The translations under genes and the position numbers were made by a program. DNA of 64,000 nucleotides from Ficedula albicollis (lineage: Eukaryota > Chordata > Aves > Passeriformes > Muscicapidae), in the NCBI RefSeq assembly GCF_000247815.1, contig NC_021683.1, forward strand, positions 10,318,173-10,382,172, read 5' to 3'. The first letter of the stretch is position 1. Each line of letters begins with the position of its first letter. This document shows, piece by piece, positions 14,701 to 27,300 of this stretch. The notes beneath the pieces are model-generated. The model saw only the letters and a list, made by a program, of their open reading frames with translations. It was not told the DNA's origin and searched no databases.

Positions 14701-17700
14701 AATACCAGGCTTGTGTTTTAGAAGGAATTGTGTGAAGAGAAGCTTCTAGGGAAAGAGGGGAATTGTCTGACATGAGAAGCAAGACCTTTTTTTGAACATT
14801 CTCTCAATGCCAATGAATAGCAATGGATCTCAGATTAGACACCCAAAAATTAATGCACATGATACTACTGTGTCCTCTGATCTGCAGGATCAGATAGACA
14901 CTTTTAATTGCAGTTTTGGAGTTAGATCAAAATGCTGGTGAACCATGAATACAGAATGTTGCTAATGGACTGGGAAGGGGAGAAGGTGGGATTTAGGGCA
15001 AACCAACCTGATTCGGTTTGCATCAGGCCCCTTTGAAGTGGCAGCAGTTTGTAGCTGCTTTGTGTTTTGCATTGCTGCCTTTTCATATCTGAAGATTCAA
15101 ACAATAGCTCCTGGTTATTATCCCACATATTATTGATTAAAAGCTTTGCCCAAAGACCTTCCATCTCACTTTCCAGCTTAGTGTGATTTACTTTTCTTTT
15201 TACTCCCTGTAACATATGATTAATGCTGAGCTCGAGAGTCCCAGTGAGATGAAGCAGAGTGTCAGGTAAGATTTGTCAGCTCGGAAGTATAGATTATTTT
15301 ATGTTTCTCGAACTTTGTGGGCCCAGGGAACACAGATCTTGATTGTTAAATCCATCCATACTTTCCCTAGGGCTATAATATGCCAAAAACATTAAATAGC
15401 CCACTTAATACATAACCTCATTCTGTATGCTTGACTATTTTGTTTTTAATTTTTCTTCCCTTTCCAGGCTGCTCAAATGAGATGGGATCAAAGAAAAAAA
15501 TTATCCTCACTGGATTTTGTTAAAATATTAATAGGTTAGGGTTGACTGGCTAAATTGAATATCTATGCTGATCTTGCTTGCATGTTTAACTTGTGCTTAG
15601 GAAAATATGTTTCCTAGGTGATAACCTTTTATGTACCAGCCTGACTTCATTGAAATGCATAGAGATAAAAATATGTCACACTCCATGGCCATGCTATTCT
15701 TGTGTGGCAGTGTGATTATTCAGATGATAATTGACCCCCACCTGTAGACAGCTCAAATTCTGTAGTCAATCATTCTATTTGATGTTAAAATATGTGAAAG
15801 TACAATTATATAATTTACATTACAAATCATCCTGAATGCCAGGCATCTCAGAACCACTGACAAATGAAAGGGGAAAAAAGTCAATAAATGAAGTGAATTA
15901 CACCAGGAAAAGAATTCAACTTTTCTTATTTGCTCCTGCACAACAGCTTTTATGTGGGTGTTGTTGATGGAGCTCAAACAGATACTGCTCAGTACTGAAA
16001 TCTGACTGCCTTTCCGCCCCTTCCTAAGTTTGGTGATAGTTTCTGGATGAGAATACCTCCTCTCACTGTGGAGATGAGTCCCCACCAGCAGCTAAAGGGA
16101 GAATCACATCCAGGTCAGCACAGATTTATGCCACAAAGGCAGTGGGCCAGTGAGCTCTGCTCCAAATACCCCAACTTTTAAACTCTTGTCTCTGCAGACT
16201 TTGCTGTGTATTTTAAAGCTGTAGAGAACAGTTCAAGAGAATGTCTGTACGGTCACAGATTCCTGTTTGTCACCCACCTGGTTAAGGCCTGTTACAGGGA
16301 CTGTTGTCAGTCCTCAGATAAGGTGGGCAAAGCAATCTGAATAAACTCACACCACTCCTGCACAGGAAATGTGTGCAGTGCTGGCCTGAGATCACACTGC
16401 TGGTTTGTCCCAGTCTGTCTGTCTGAGTGTTGGACACAAAGAATCTAAATCTCACATAAATTTCATGGTAGGTAAAGACTTTTTAACTATGTGTGTTTCC
16501 TCCCCATGTTGTTTTGGATACATCAGCCCCTTTACAGCAATTTCCAAGATACAGCTGTAGATAGTATATCAGACATGGAATATTCCTGAAATTCCAGTGC
16601 TGTGCATTGGAATCCTCATTTACTTATCATTATTCAAAAAAAGGACCTTCTTCTTGGGCAAATTATCCCCCAGATCTGTACTGGAGCATTCCAGTCTGTT
16701 GAGCAAGACAGACCCAGCTTGGAAATGTGTAATCAACCTTGTAGCAAGAGAAAACTCAGTGTTAAATCAGTTGAAGTGCCAAAAAGGGACCATAAGAACC
16801 AACACAAAATATTGCTGCTGGTAAAACAGAATTTAAAGCTTCTGTCCTGGCTCTTTTTGTGTATTTTAGACACTTCTCAGCTTCACATTGAGGAGCATAA
16901 GAAATGGCAGGTGTTAAACTTTTCTGTTTATGTTTAAAACTGCTGTACTAAACTACTGTTTTGTACATTACTGTACTAAACATTCTTGTACTAAAGACTT
17001 GATCAGCCACAGATTCTCCCTTATAAATTATAATAATATATAAATAAATTATAAATCATACACAAGAGATAATGTTACCTGATTTACAATCTGTCTGCTG
17101 TATAAAAATAAGTGCACTTCATCATCTAGATCTACAATTATTAGGTTAAGCAGTTATACAATGAAATTATTACATGGCTTAAGCCTCTGTATCTTACAAA
17201 GGAGGCAGACAAAATAAAATTTTTAATCCTGGACTTCACATTCTCAAATTGTTAGTTAAAATTCCCTGGAAAATAATGTGAAATTTCTTCATGACTTGAT
17301 GTATATCTACAAAAATGCGCAGAATATCATAATTTCTTCAGCTTTTATTTCTTTCATAAAGATGAGACTTTTCATAAAACAAAACCAAATGATGTAAAAT
17401 TGAAAAGTATCAGATTCCCAAGTAAAAATATTCTAATAATGGTTCATCACAAAGCAACTGTGAAACAAGACAAAAAGAGAAGTTATGAAATTGTTTCCAA
17501 CAACCTGAACATCCCTGAGAAGAAAATAAAAAGACCTTACTCAAAATTCTCTGGTTTACCATATGGGCTTACTTCTCTGCTCTTTCCTGTCATTCTGTGA
17601 AACTCCAGCTCTTCTCATCACTCTTACTTTGGGAGCAGAAGTATCACCATTTTATAATTTGTCCCCCTGATCTGCTGCAAAGAGAAAGAAATCCCCAGTG

Positions 17701-17899
17701 TTGCTGAATGCGGTCAAAGGCCTGTCAGGGTAACTCCAGACAGGGAAATATGATTTCTCACTTGATTTCTCTCTCTCTTTCCCCCACCCCCAAGGCTGTT
17801 TTCCTTAGTTCTTTTTAAATATGGACACTACCAGCAGCTTAATTCAGCCCTGCCATGAGTGGCTGCAGTTCTGACCTCAGCAAAATTCCTCAGTCATTA
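11783..17899 (+). other. Intergenic DNA, no gene seen
   Basis: AT-rich noncoding DNA, moderately GC-richer around 12,470-12,620 and 12,890-13,330. Overlapping short frames of 60-140 codons are open there in several frames on both strands, which indicates composition rather than coding. Simple repeats include a GGGA-type run near 13,178-13,191 and an (AAT) run at 14,269-14,284. None of the translations resembles a known family to me. Confidence 0.6.
16943..16995 (+). repeat. Degenerate tandem repeat of a gtacta(aa)-type unit
   Basis: The motif tgtactaaa occurs with spacer variation at about 16,945, 16,971 and 16,987 (the last as ttgtactaaag), with a related tgtacatt between. The unit is about 13-16 bases. 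It is followed by a very AT-rich stretch (17,020-17,060). Confidence 0.5.
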
Positions 17900-18330
17900 T
17901 CCCAGGTGTGAATTTGGCCCGTTGTCTTTAATTAAAGCTCCAGTCTCCTCTCAGTAAATTTCTCACCCTTTACAAGCATCAAATTATGTTCTTCAATTAG
18001 TTGTATCTTTTCTTCTAGCCTTTTAATTTCAGGTCCATCAAAGAGCTGGTTTACTAAATCAATTTCAGTGGGAATTTACACATTGTGAATCATAATGGGA
18101 TGCAAAATTGACTTGGCTAATGAATAGTTAGTGGCTTTGGGGTTAATAGTTTTGGGTTTTAGTCTCAGGTACTTTGTATTAAATTTAATTTTGATATTGC
18201 TTTAATGAACACAATGTATTACTTCTCCTTTTTTCACCCAGGCCCATCTGAGGTGTATTCTCTTTGCCTGCCTCAATTGATTTGCTTTATGAATAACTGT
18301 ATGAGATTTCTGTGTAAGAAAAGCACTTCT
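17900..18330. promoter_or_regulatory. Candidate conserved noncoding element (enhancer-like)
   Basis: A CpG-poor block with many homeodomain-type cores. It includes ctttaattaaag near 17,927-17,938, caattag near 17,995, and several taat/atta pairs near 18,115-18,150 with ggcccatctgag shortly after. Developmental gene deserts around Irx clusters are known to carry many such elements. Conservation was not tested, so this is a compositional guess. Confidence 0.25.
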
Positions 18331-21300
18331 GCTTGTCCCATTTCTATGAGCTAAATATTTTAGTCTGATGTATAAAGTCTAAATGGAAAAGAGACTGAAC
18401 ATTATAACAGATGAAGAAGTTACTTCAGAGGTTACTGCCTCTTGTTGCTTTGCACAGTGAGTCTGCTGTTTGCAGGTACACTTCCAGGTATTCAGGGGAC
18501 TCCTCTATGAATAAAAACGACTAGAGTAGCAATCTTGGTACCAGGGTACAGTGTTGGTGTAAATAAAACATGTCACCACCTCAGTCACTTTTGAGGTTCC
18601 AGGTTAGGGCTGTCAGTTTTGCCCAGGTGACAAAAAAAGCTCCCACCAGTGCAGCCTCAGTGGGCTGTCCCATGCAGGCTGACAGTCTCTGTCTGGTACA
18701 GGGGCTGGATTTAGGCAAGCCTGGAGGAGGTGTGTGTAAAAGTTTCTGTCTGTGCTCTACCAGTTTTATGACAGAGATGTTATTTTCGAGTTCTAAATTT
18801 TCATTGCCTTCCAAGATCTATTTTTACATAAATTTTTAAAATGGCACTACCTGGAAGCATAATGACTCAATCAATTTTGTGGTAATAGTCTTGGAAATAG
18901 CTGCACTGTGATTGAAAGTGCCAGTCCCAAGGCAGTCTGTGTCGAGCCTACCAACAGCCAGGCTCCACTGAATCAACAAGGTGTTGGATTAAGATGTCCA
19001 TGAAAGAGTTGTTCTGATCCATCTGCTGCCTCTCACTCGGGAGGGCTGCTGACAGTGGACACTGGGTGAGAGTTTGACACAGGGCTTCTCCCCTGGCCTC
19101 ACACTGTGTGCCATCACAGCCACATGCCAACTTCTCATGCCTGGGAAACCATGTTAGGAGCTGGGACATTGTCCCTGTCACCCCTTGGCATAAAGTTTAT
19201 CCATTGCAATGTTGCCAGTTTTACAAAGACAGTACATTGTTTGGTGTGGGCTATGGCACATCATTTCCCATGTGTTTCTAGGTAGAGAATCTGACACTGG
19301 ATGCCTCTGAGAACAAAAAAAGACAACAGCAAATAATTTTTCATACTTTCCCAAAAAAAGCCTGTGGGGGTTGTTGCCCCAACACTGAGAGTAAGACATA
19401 TTTTTTAAAAATAAAAATAGACAGAATTTTAACAGGAAGGATTTTTTTTTTAATGCAGTGGATAACATGAATGTGTGCTTCAGAGGATGGATCTGCATTC
19501 AACAAATGCGGTTTAAGTTTTCTGTATTCAAACATATTGGGAATATAAACACAAGAGAAAAGAGTGACAATTATTTAAGGGGCAATTCTAGCAGGATGAT
19601 ACATGAGATATGACCAGGTTTAGATTTAAGCACAAAGCCTCCTTTTGCCTATCTGAGGGATGAAGTTTAGGACTTCAAGAGCAGTGGGTGAAACAATAAG
19701 TTCAGCTACAGCCCAAGTGTAGTAATCCATGCCTTAACTGTCTGCCTTCCAGCTCAGTGGTGCCACAGACACAGAGACATGTGAGCAGGCTCTCTAAAGA
19801 GCCAGGTCATGTCCTGCTGAGCTGGACATTCACCATGACTGACCTGCTGCCAGTGGTGAGCCAGAGCTAATTAAGCCCTGCTGGACCTCAGCTCATTTAT
19901 ACTGAGGCACTGGAGTGGCTCTGCACTATCAGCTGCTGTGTGTTCTTCAATACCTATTTTTTCCAGTTTTATTCATTGTATGATCCATTGTATCCCTTGA
20001 TCACATGGATAATGGAGCCTGATCAGATTTTGAAAGCAGGTCATAAAGTATTTTGTAAAGGCAGCAGTGGCCCTGGAGACCCTGTAGTGCCATATTTCTA
20101 GATAGAATGTCTCTGGAGAGACGATTCCATTCCTGTGTTTGTCAGTGTGCACCTGTGCAGGCTGACCTACTCAGTCTGTGGAGCCTTCTGTGAGAGTCCA
20201 GGCTGGTGTTTGCAGTGTTTCTGTCCCCAGTCTTGCACGAGAAATGCTGCAAACTACACAAAACTGCTGTCTGCTATTCGTGGTTCTGGAGATTGCATGT
20301 CTAGATCTTTTCCATATTTCTTATTCTCCCATCTCTTTACCTTGTTTATTTTTTTTTTGGAAAAAGATTTGTGTCAGATCGTTGTGGAAGGGAACCTAAA
20401 ATATATCAGAGGCTCTGGAGTTTTTGTGTTAACCAACTTTTTTTTTTCTTTTTTTTTTTAAACAAAAAAAGATGATTTTTTGCGAAGAAGAAAAAAAGTT
20501 CTTGAGTAGAATTGAAATGTGATAGTACAAAATTGTCTACCCAGATGTTTGAGAGACAGGAAACACACTTGAATGATCAGTAGTGCCTGTGATCCTGTTA
20601 GGAAAAGGCAGCTTAGAAAAGGCTGGGTTTGATAACCTAGGCTGAAGCACAGTTACTTATGGAGATACTGTGTTATCTTCCTATTGCTCTGTGGTAGTTG
20701 TGTGGGACATCAGTGTGCTGACAGCCTGTCGAGTCTGTTTTTCTCAATGCTCCGTTACCAGCAGTCACCAGATTCCTCTTCCTAGGCCAGATCCGACACC
20801 CACTGAAATACACAGAAAAAATCCCAGGATCCTATACCCTGCTGTGCTATATGAGCCAAAGCATGAGTTTGAGAGTCCACTATATCTGGTTCATTAGATG
20901 CTGAAATGAGTTTTGCCAGAAAATAATGACTCCCTCCTATGGGCAGTGCATCGCAGTTGTACGAGAGGCACAGTCAGTGAACTAACCCCAACCTCCTAAT
21001 TCTGTGCATTCAGCCACTGAGGGCTGATTCCTTGCTGAGATGCATCAGCACTGCTGAAAGATCTACCCTACCACAAAATGTCCTGAGACGTGTAGGGTGT
21101 GGGCAGTTTATTAAAGAAAAGATCTATATTTTATTAATGACAAGTACAGGAAAGAATCTTCTAACATGAGTCTTAGTGTAAGTAGGTAGGCAGTATGGGA
21201 GGGAAAAGTATAAACAGGAGCTATGGCTCTGCAGTGAATAGTATTTTAAAGTTCTGTGCAGTTTACTAAAGCCAGTAGATCTGCACTGTTTGTGCAGCTC

Positions 21301-24300
21301 ATATTCACCAATTGTTTTACTGACTCGGCTGCTTATCCTAGAGCCACTGCACTTAGGATGAGCAGTGGTGCCATATTGCTGGTATTACACATCAGGCATT
21401 AAAGACAATTAATGGGTTTTAACTTCCCAAATTACTTAAGAGCCTTCAGAAGAAATCTGGAGAATAGATTTCATTTATTGCAATGAAAATGTCACAGTTT
21501 TGTGCTTTGGTAAATAACCTGTTCACAGAGATGTCTTAGTTATCACTGTGGTATGCTTATTCATTAAGGGCTAATTGCAGAGGTCTCTAAATGAAACACT
21601 GCAAACCACATTCCACTCCAGTGCCAGTTTGTTTAAAGTCTGCAAAGCTTTATTATTAGCACAATTTAATTATGAAAATGGCAACCATGGAGAATTCTGA
21701 ACACATTCTTTCCCTTGATCATTAGTTACAGGGCAAAAATGAAACACTTCCAACAATGAAGGGTTCATATTTCAAGCTTATACAGTAGCTGCTAAAAGGC
21801 TATACTCAGAAAATCAATTTTATTAAAGTCCTTCAAGCACTAAAGGGACTTCCATGCAACTAAGCAATTTTAAAAACATGTCCACAAGCAGTGACTTTTT
21901 GATTCATGTTTTTAACAGGGTTATATTTTCACTGTTTTCAATATTGTCCCCCAAAGCAGGGTCAGAAATGGTTTGAGGGGGGGAGAGGAGGTGAGCAGAG
22001 CATGTTCTGACATAGCTGTGACTTGCATCCTTTACCTTGAGGTACTTAAAAGAGGACTATGAACTGGATCTGAGAAGCCTGTCATGCTCTTAGCAAAACA
22101 GATCAAAAGTCAATGGTGTTTTCACCTTTTTCAGCTTTCTTTTGCAGCCCAGGAAATTAAGTTTGGGGACTACTAAGAAACTGTAGATTATATATTTAAA
22201 AAAAAATGAAGCTGTGATTTGAGCTAAAAATAACAGGAAATGATTTTCCTAGAAAAGGGAATGACATGTGTGGTAAAAGCATGAAAAGAGTTCATGCATT
22301 GTTCTGCTCCTAAAGAATAGAAAGGGAGTTGAGAGCTATGTCTGTATTTCAGGATCTAAAATCACTAGACCAACATAAAATTGAGTGCAAGTCCAAGAAA
22401 GTCACTGAGTTGTACAGTAAATTATTGCCTTGATCCAAAGTCCTTTGATTTCCATTAATCATAACTCCCCAAAGCAGTGGGTAACCCTAGACAAGGGTAA
22501 GAGTGTGAAGGTCTTACAGAGTAACCTGAAATTTTAGAGGATAGAGAAATCTTAGTCTTTATATGCATGTCTATATGTATATCTGGATTAAAGCTTTTCA
22601 GAAAATATAGGCATTCACACAATAATGCACAATGTTTGGCCTAATGATTTTCCCATTTAATACAGTTATGAACCTTGCATCAATTTAGTGGAGACTGAAG
22701 CAGACTTGCAGTAAGTTAGAAGAGTTAACAAGAGCATGCTTGTGTATGCAGCCAGTATTCCAAATATTCCACACTGCAGCCACTGAGGTCAGTCCAACAT
22801 GTTTTATCAGTTGTAATGTGTGAATTAATCTGAATTCTCCATGTATTTCAGATTTAGCAGCAATGGATCAGTGAAGTAATTACATTCATTTTTTAAAATT
22901 ATTTTTATAAGATGGGATTTTTAGACCTTAAGTCTCTGATGACAGCAATAAATATCCATCATTAGGTATGAGTGATTATGTCAGGCTGTTCCAGTTCTGC
23001 CTGTGAAAGATTGTTTCTTTCTGGGAGGTGTAAGGAATTCATCTGATGAGTGAAAAAACCTCCTTTTGGTAAATTTAAAATGCATAAATCAAACTTTTGA
23101 TCCTGATGTTGGCTGTGGTAATTTTAAATCACATGAGATCAGGCAGTGATACTGCCTGTTCCTACAGATTTTGAGAATCCTACAGCAGCAGCTCTGCCCA
23201 GGCCCAGCTTTCTCTGGAGCTCGGCTGCAGCCCCAGGAGTGATGCCCTTCCCCACTTCTCATCACTCCTCACCGCCAGGGAAAACCCAAACCTGCAGACA
23301 GGGACAAAGCTTCAGGTGCTGAGACTGCACCAGCCCAAGGGTGCCAGGTCTCTGCACTGCCCAGGTTTCACCCTGCTGCTGGGGGCAGGCTCAGGAGGGA
23401 AGGAGTCTTGAGCTTTTCCTTGCACCGTGAGCTGCTGGGCACAGTCTCAGTACCAGAACACCACCTCAAGTGGAAATGGAGGAAAATGATACAAATATTA
23501 AAGAAAAGCAGACAGGTGTCACAGCCTGTGCTGGGAAAGGGCAGCACAGTTTGAATTGTGACTCGCTGCTGCTGGCTGAAAACAGAGTTTGGCTCAGCAC
23601 AGACTAAAGAATTGTGCAGTTCTGGTTCACAGTGAAAAACCTTTGGGTTTAAAAAAGGTGAAATGAGTTATGGGAGAAAATTATTTTTGACCTATGAATA
23701 TATCAGATTAAAACAAATGTTTCATTTCATTGTCAAGATCTGGATTCTTTTATAGAAAACACTTGTCAAGAAAAGTAAAAGAAAAATGAAGTCTCTACAA
23801 AAATGGTTGTTTTAGACTTGTTAGACTACAGGAGGATCATTACCAAAATAACACATATTCATGAAAGGCTTTGATGTTCCAAAGGAGCACTCCCTCCAGC
23901 CACATCTGCAAAATCAAATGGAAAAATATCTTCCAGCTACACCAAGTTCTTCATCTTACTCAAGCAGAGTGTGGCCTACTGAGGGTATCCAGGAGGCTAA
24001 GGAGGAAAACCAGTGTTTGTTCCCTCCTGCTGATGCAGAACAGGACCCTGGGAGGTGCCATTCATTTAACTGCATGCAGCATTTCAGGACACACAAATTT
24101 CTGGCCACCTCTTTGCTTCCTCCACTCACTCCACTGTTGTCTCTATCTTCATCTGTGCTTTTTCCCTCAGTTAATTTATGTCAGCTTAGCTTGGCTTTTG
24201 CTACATTCTATTTTCTGTTGTTGACATTATTGACCATTTTGGGTGGTGACAAACAACTGAACAATATCAATAACAATTTATTAGGTACTCTAATTAATTA

Positions 24301-27300
24301 ATTTAGCCTGTGACCCAGCTGCAATCACAGCTGTGCTCAGTGTAAGACTGCAGACTGAGTAGTACTCACAAATTCAGGTGTTGTGTTCAGACTAAGCAGC
24401 CTATGAATTCTTGTATTTCAAAAGACCAAGGAACACAAAAAGTTCAGAAATTTATAACAGTTTTGTTGAATTCATAGGAGTTGCAAATATTTAAATTTGG
24501 ATCAAACCTTTAAAATATTTGAGTTTTCTAAAAATCATTAAAACCTGTAAAAGCATCTTTGTCATATTTGACTACTACATACTTTTTATTTCAGTCAAGG
24601 AACAAGTGAACTGATAGGAATATTGAAATGTTGTGTTTAAAATAAAGTATTGTAGCTGAACAACAAGTTTCATACAAAATGGGCAAAAAAAAAAAATCCT
24701 GATGAGTTGCAATAAACTTTCACACCTGGAGCAGGGACAACTCAGAGCTGCAAGGGGCCATCCCCATCAGCCATGCCCAAGTGCCCCTGCATGTTATTCC
24801 TGCCTTCCTGCCCCAGGTAAGGCTTTGCAGACCTGTTAAAAATCTTTATTTCTACACAAGTCCGTTCTCAGGGATGCTTGTGCTGCCTTGTGCTTCTGTC
24901 ATCATGGTAGGGGTGAAGCCACCTGGGAGCACGGGGAGGGGGCAGATGAGGACAGCTCCTGTCAGGGCTGCTGTGGCAGAGCCTTTTGTTGAGCTGCTGG
25001 CTGGGGCACCTCAATGGCTGATGCTGGAGGTGATTGTGTGCCTGTGTCCATGGGGGTTCAGTGCATAAATAAAGGGCTCCCAGTTTCTTATGAGGTGCTC
25101 TGGTCCCCTTTGGAGGGCTCTTGAGTGTGGGCTCTGGTCAGGGCCTCTAATCAAAGCTGAATGATCGCTGTTTGTTGTAAAAGCTAAGGTAGAAATAGGT
25201 ACAGCTACTGAGTTTCTTCCTTTGCTTTGACCTGCCCTGTACCCTGATGCCTGTGAGGGAATCCCAAGTGTGGGGCAGAGCAGCCCTGTCCTGCACCACT
25301 GCACTGCTCCTTTTCTGAAGGGCTGCTGTGACAGCAGAGAATTATTGGTAGTGTGGCAGGTGAGATGCCATGGCAGAGGGAAGGACCCTCCTGACAGTTC
25401 TGTGTGGGTCAAAGGCATTTCACACCCCTGTGGGACTGGACATGGAGACACATGCTTTGGTTCAGGGGCAAATGTAGAAGAGGGTCAATTTGTACTTTTC
25501 CATTCTCAGGAGCAGCACCTCCATTTCTGGGTCCTATTACAAATTTCATCATATTCTCGCTGAACACATTTTTCATCTTCTGCCTTGCTATTTCATTGTC
25601 TAAGTGGAAAGGAAATTCAATAAAGTTTGATTATTTTTTTTGTTAGATTTTATTTTTATCTGAACTTTCAAACCCACGATACTCAAGTGGATTAGAAATT
25701 CAGTGAAATGAGTTCACCTGGTCACTGGCTGCATGCATTCTACACAGATAAAGGCCCTGACCCTGCAAACTCACTCCTGTCAGGAGTCCTTGATCTCATG
25801 GTAGTCCTTAGGACTGTCTGGATTAGGAAAGAATTGCAGGATTAAGTTTTAGCAATTCATTTGAAATATAAGACATTTGTTGCTTAATCTTGCAAAACAA
25901 GGCTCTCAAGTTTTCTTTTTCTCTGAAACAATATAAATATTCATTGAATTATGAAACTCAATGGTCTCTTTCAGGAGATTGCTTTAACCATGTGCAATGG
26001 AGGCAGCTGCAATAAAAACTTGTATTATATTGTCTGTTCCCAGCAATACAGTAAAGGAATTTATTTGCTAAGTAATGAATATATGATCCAAATATTTTTA
26101 ATTGCCCAGAAGCTACCTCTGGAAAATGAAATAACAAATTCAGCTGCAGGGATCTGTGCTGCCTTTTCAGAGCAGTTTGAGGATGTGGTTTTGGGTGGGA
26201 TTGCTACCTGAACACAATGACTTGGAAACAGTGAGAGCTGTCAGCTCTGGTGGTGTTGCTGCAGGGAGCACAGGGAGCCAGAGCTGTGCTGTGGAACTGT
26301 GTGTGCAGAGCTGCTGCTCGTGCAGGCAATTAATAAGGATCTGACTCTAAACTCAGGGATCTCAGCCAGGCTTCTGCCTGATCCCAGTGCAGTAATTCAA
26401 TCCTAAACCACTGATCAGCTGCCCCCTTCTCAGAGCAGCAGTCAGGGAAGTGTTTTCTGCTGGCAGGCTCCTCAGGCTCGGTGGCAGGAGCAGGGGGAGC
26501 CGTGTGTGCCTGCTGAGACCATTTGTCACTGCTGCTAATTTCAGTGTTTAAGGAGCCAGCCTTTCTCTGCCATGGTGCTTGTACAGAGTAGGTTTTGGTG
26601 TTCTTTTTGTGACAGCTGTTATTTGCTGTTTGGTTATACTTGTGAAATGCCCTATGTGCTGTTGTTATTTGTTGTTCTTGCTGTACTTGCAGGCAGGTAA
26701 TGCAGAACTGGAAGGGGGGCACTCATCTGTCCCTGAAAGCAGCACAGTTTGGGGACTGTCATGCACACAGGGAAATGCCTTGTGTACAATGAGCTAATTT
26801 TTTAAAATTACTAAATTACCAAGATATTGATTTGAGAGCTGTGGGCCTCTCTCATATGTAAACATTTAGAAAACTGTTTCTTCCATTTTGTTTTCTGTGT
26901 GATATAAGAAATTTGGGGGTAGTCATTGTAAGAGATTGACTTAAATTGATAAAAACCAAGTACTTTACAGCCTGACACTTCATCCTTCATTGATGTCACT
27001 GCTCTACTTTTGTTTCCCAGATCAGTCAGTTAAATTCAGACTGTCAGCTATAACTTTGAACTTCCTGACTTTTCTTACATGAGTACATGTCTCTTTTTTC
27101 CTTGTTTATATTGATCTTAGGATCTGACCTGTGAAAGAGTGATTGGGAGGCTACAGAGGCAAATTGTCACACTGCCATGATGGGATGCAGCAAGTAGAGG
27201 GAGCTGCAGAATAAAGCACCTGCTCTGCTTTAGCTCAAGCCTCCTCCATGGGCTCTCTTACTCCTCTGAGGTCTGCACTCCTCCTCTGCTGCTGGCCCCA

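Noticed and set aside
23861..24301. 146-codon plus-strand frame
   Set aside because: No family resemblance, an overlapping frame equally open, no splice or promoter context, and surrounding DNA noncoding. Could be part of a noncoding RNA but nothing supports a protein.
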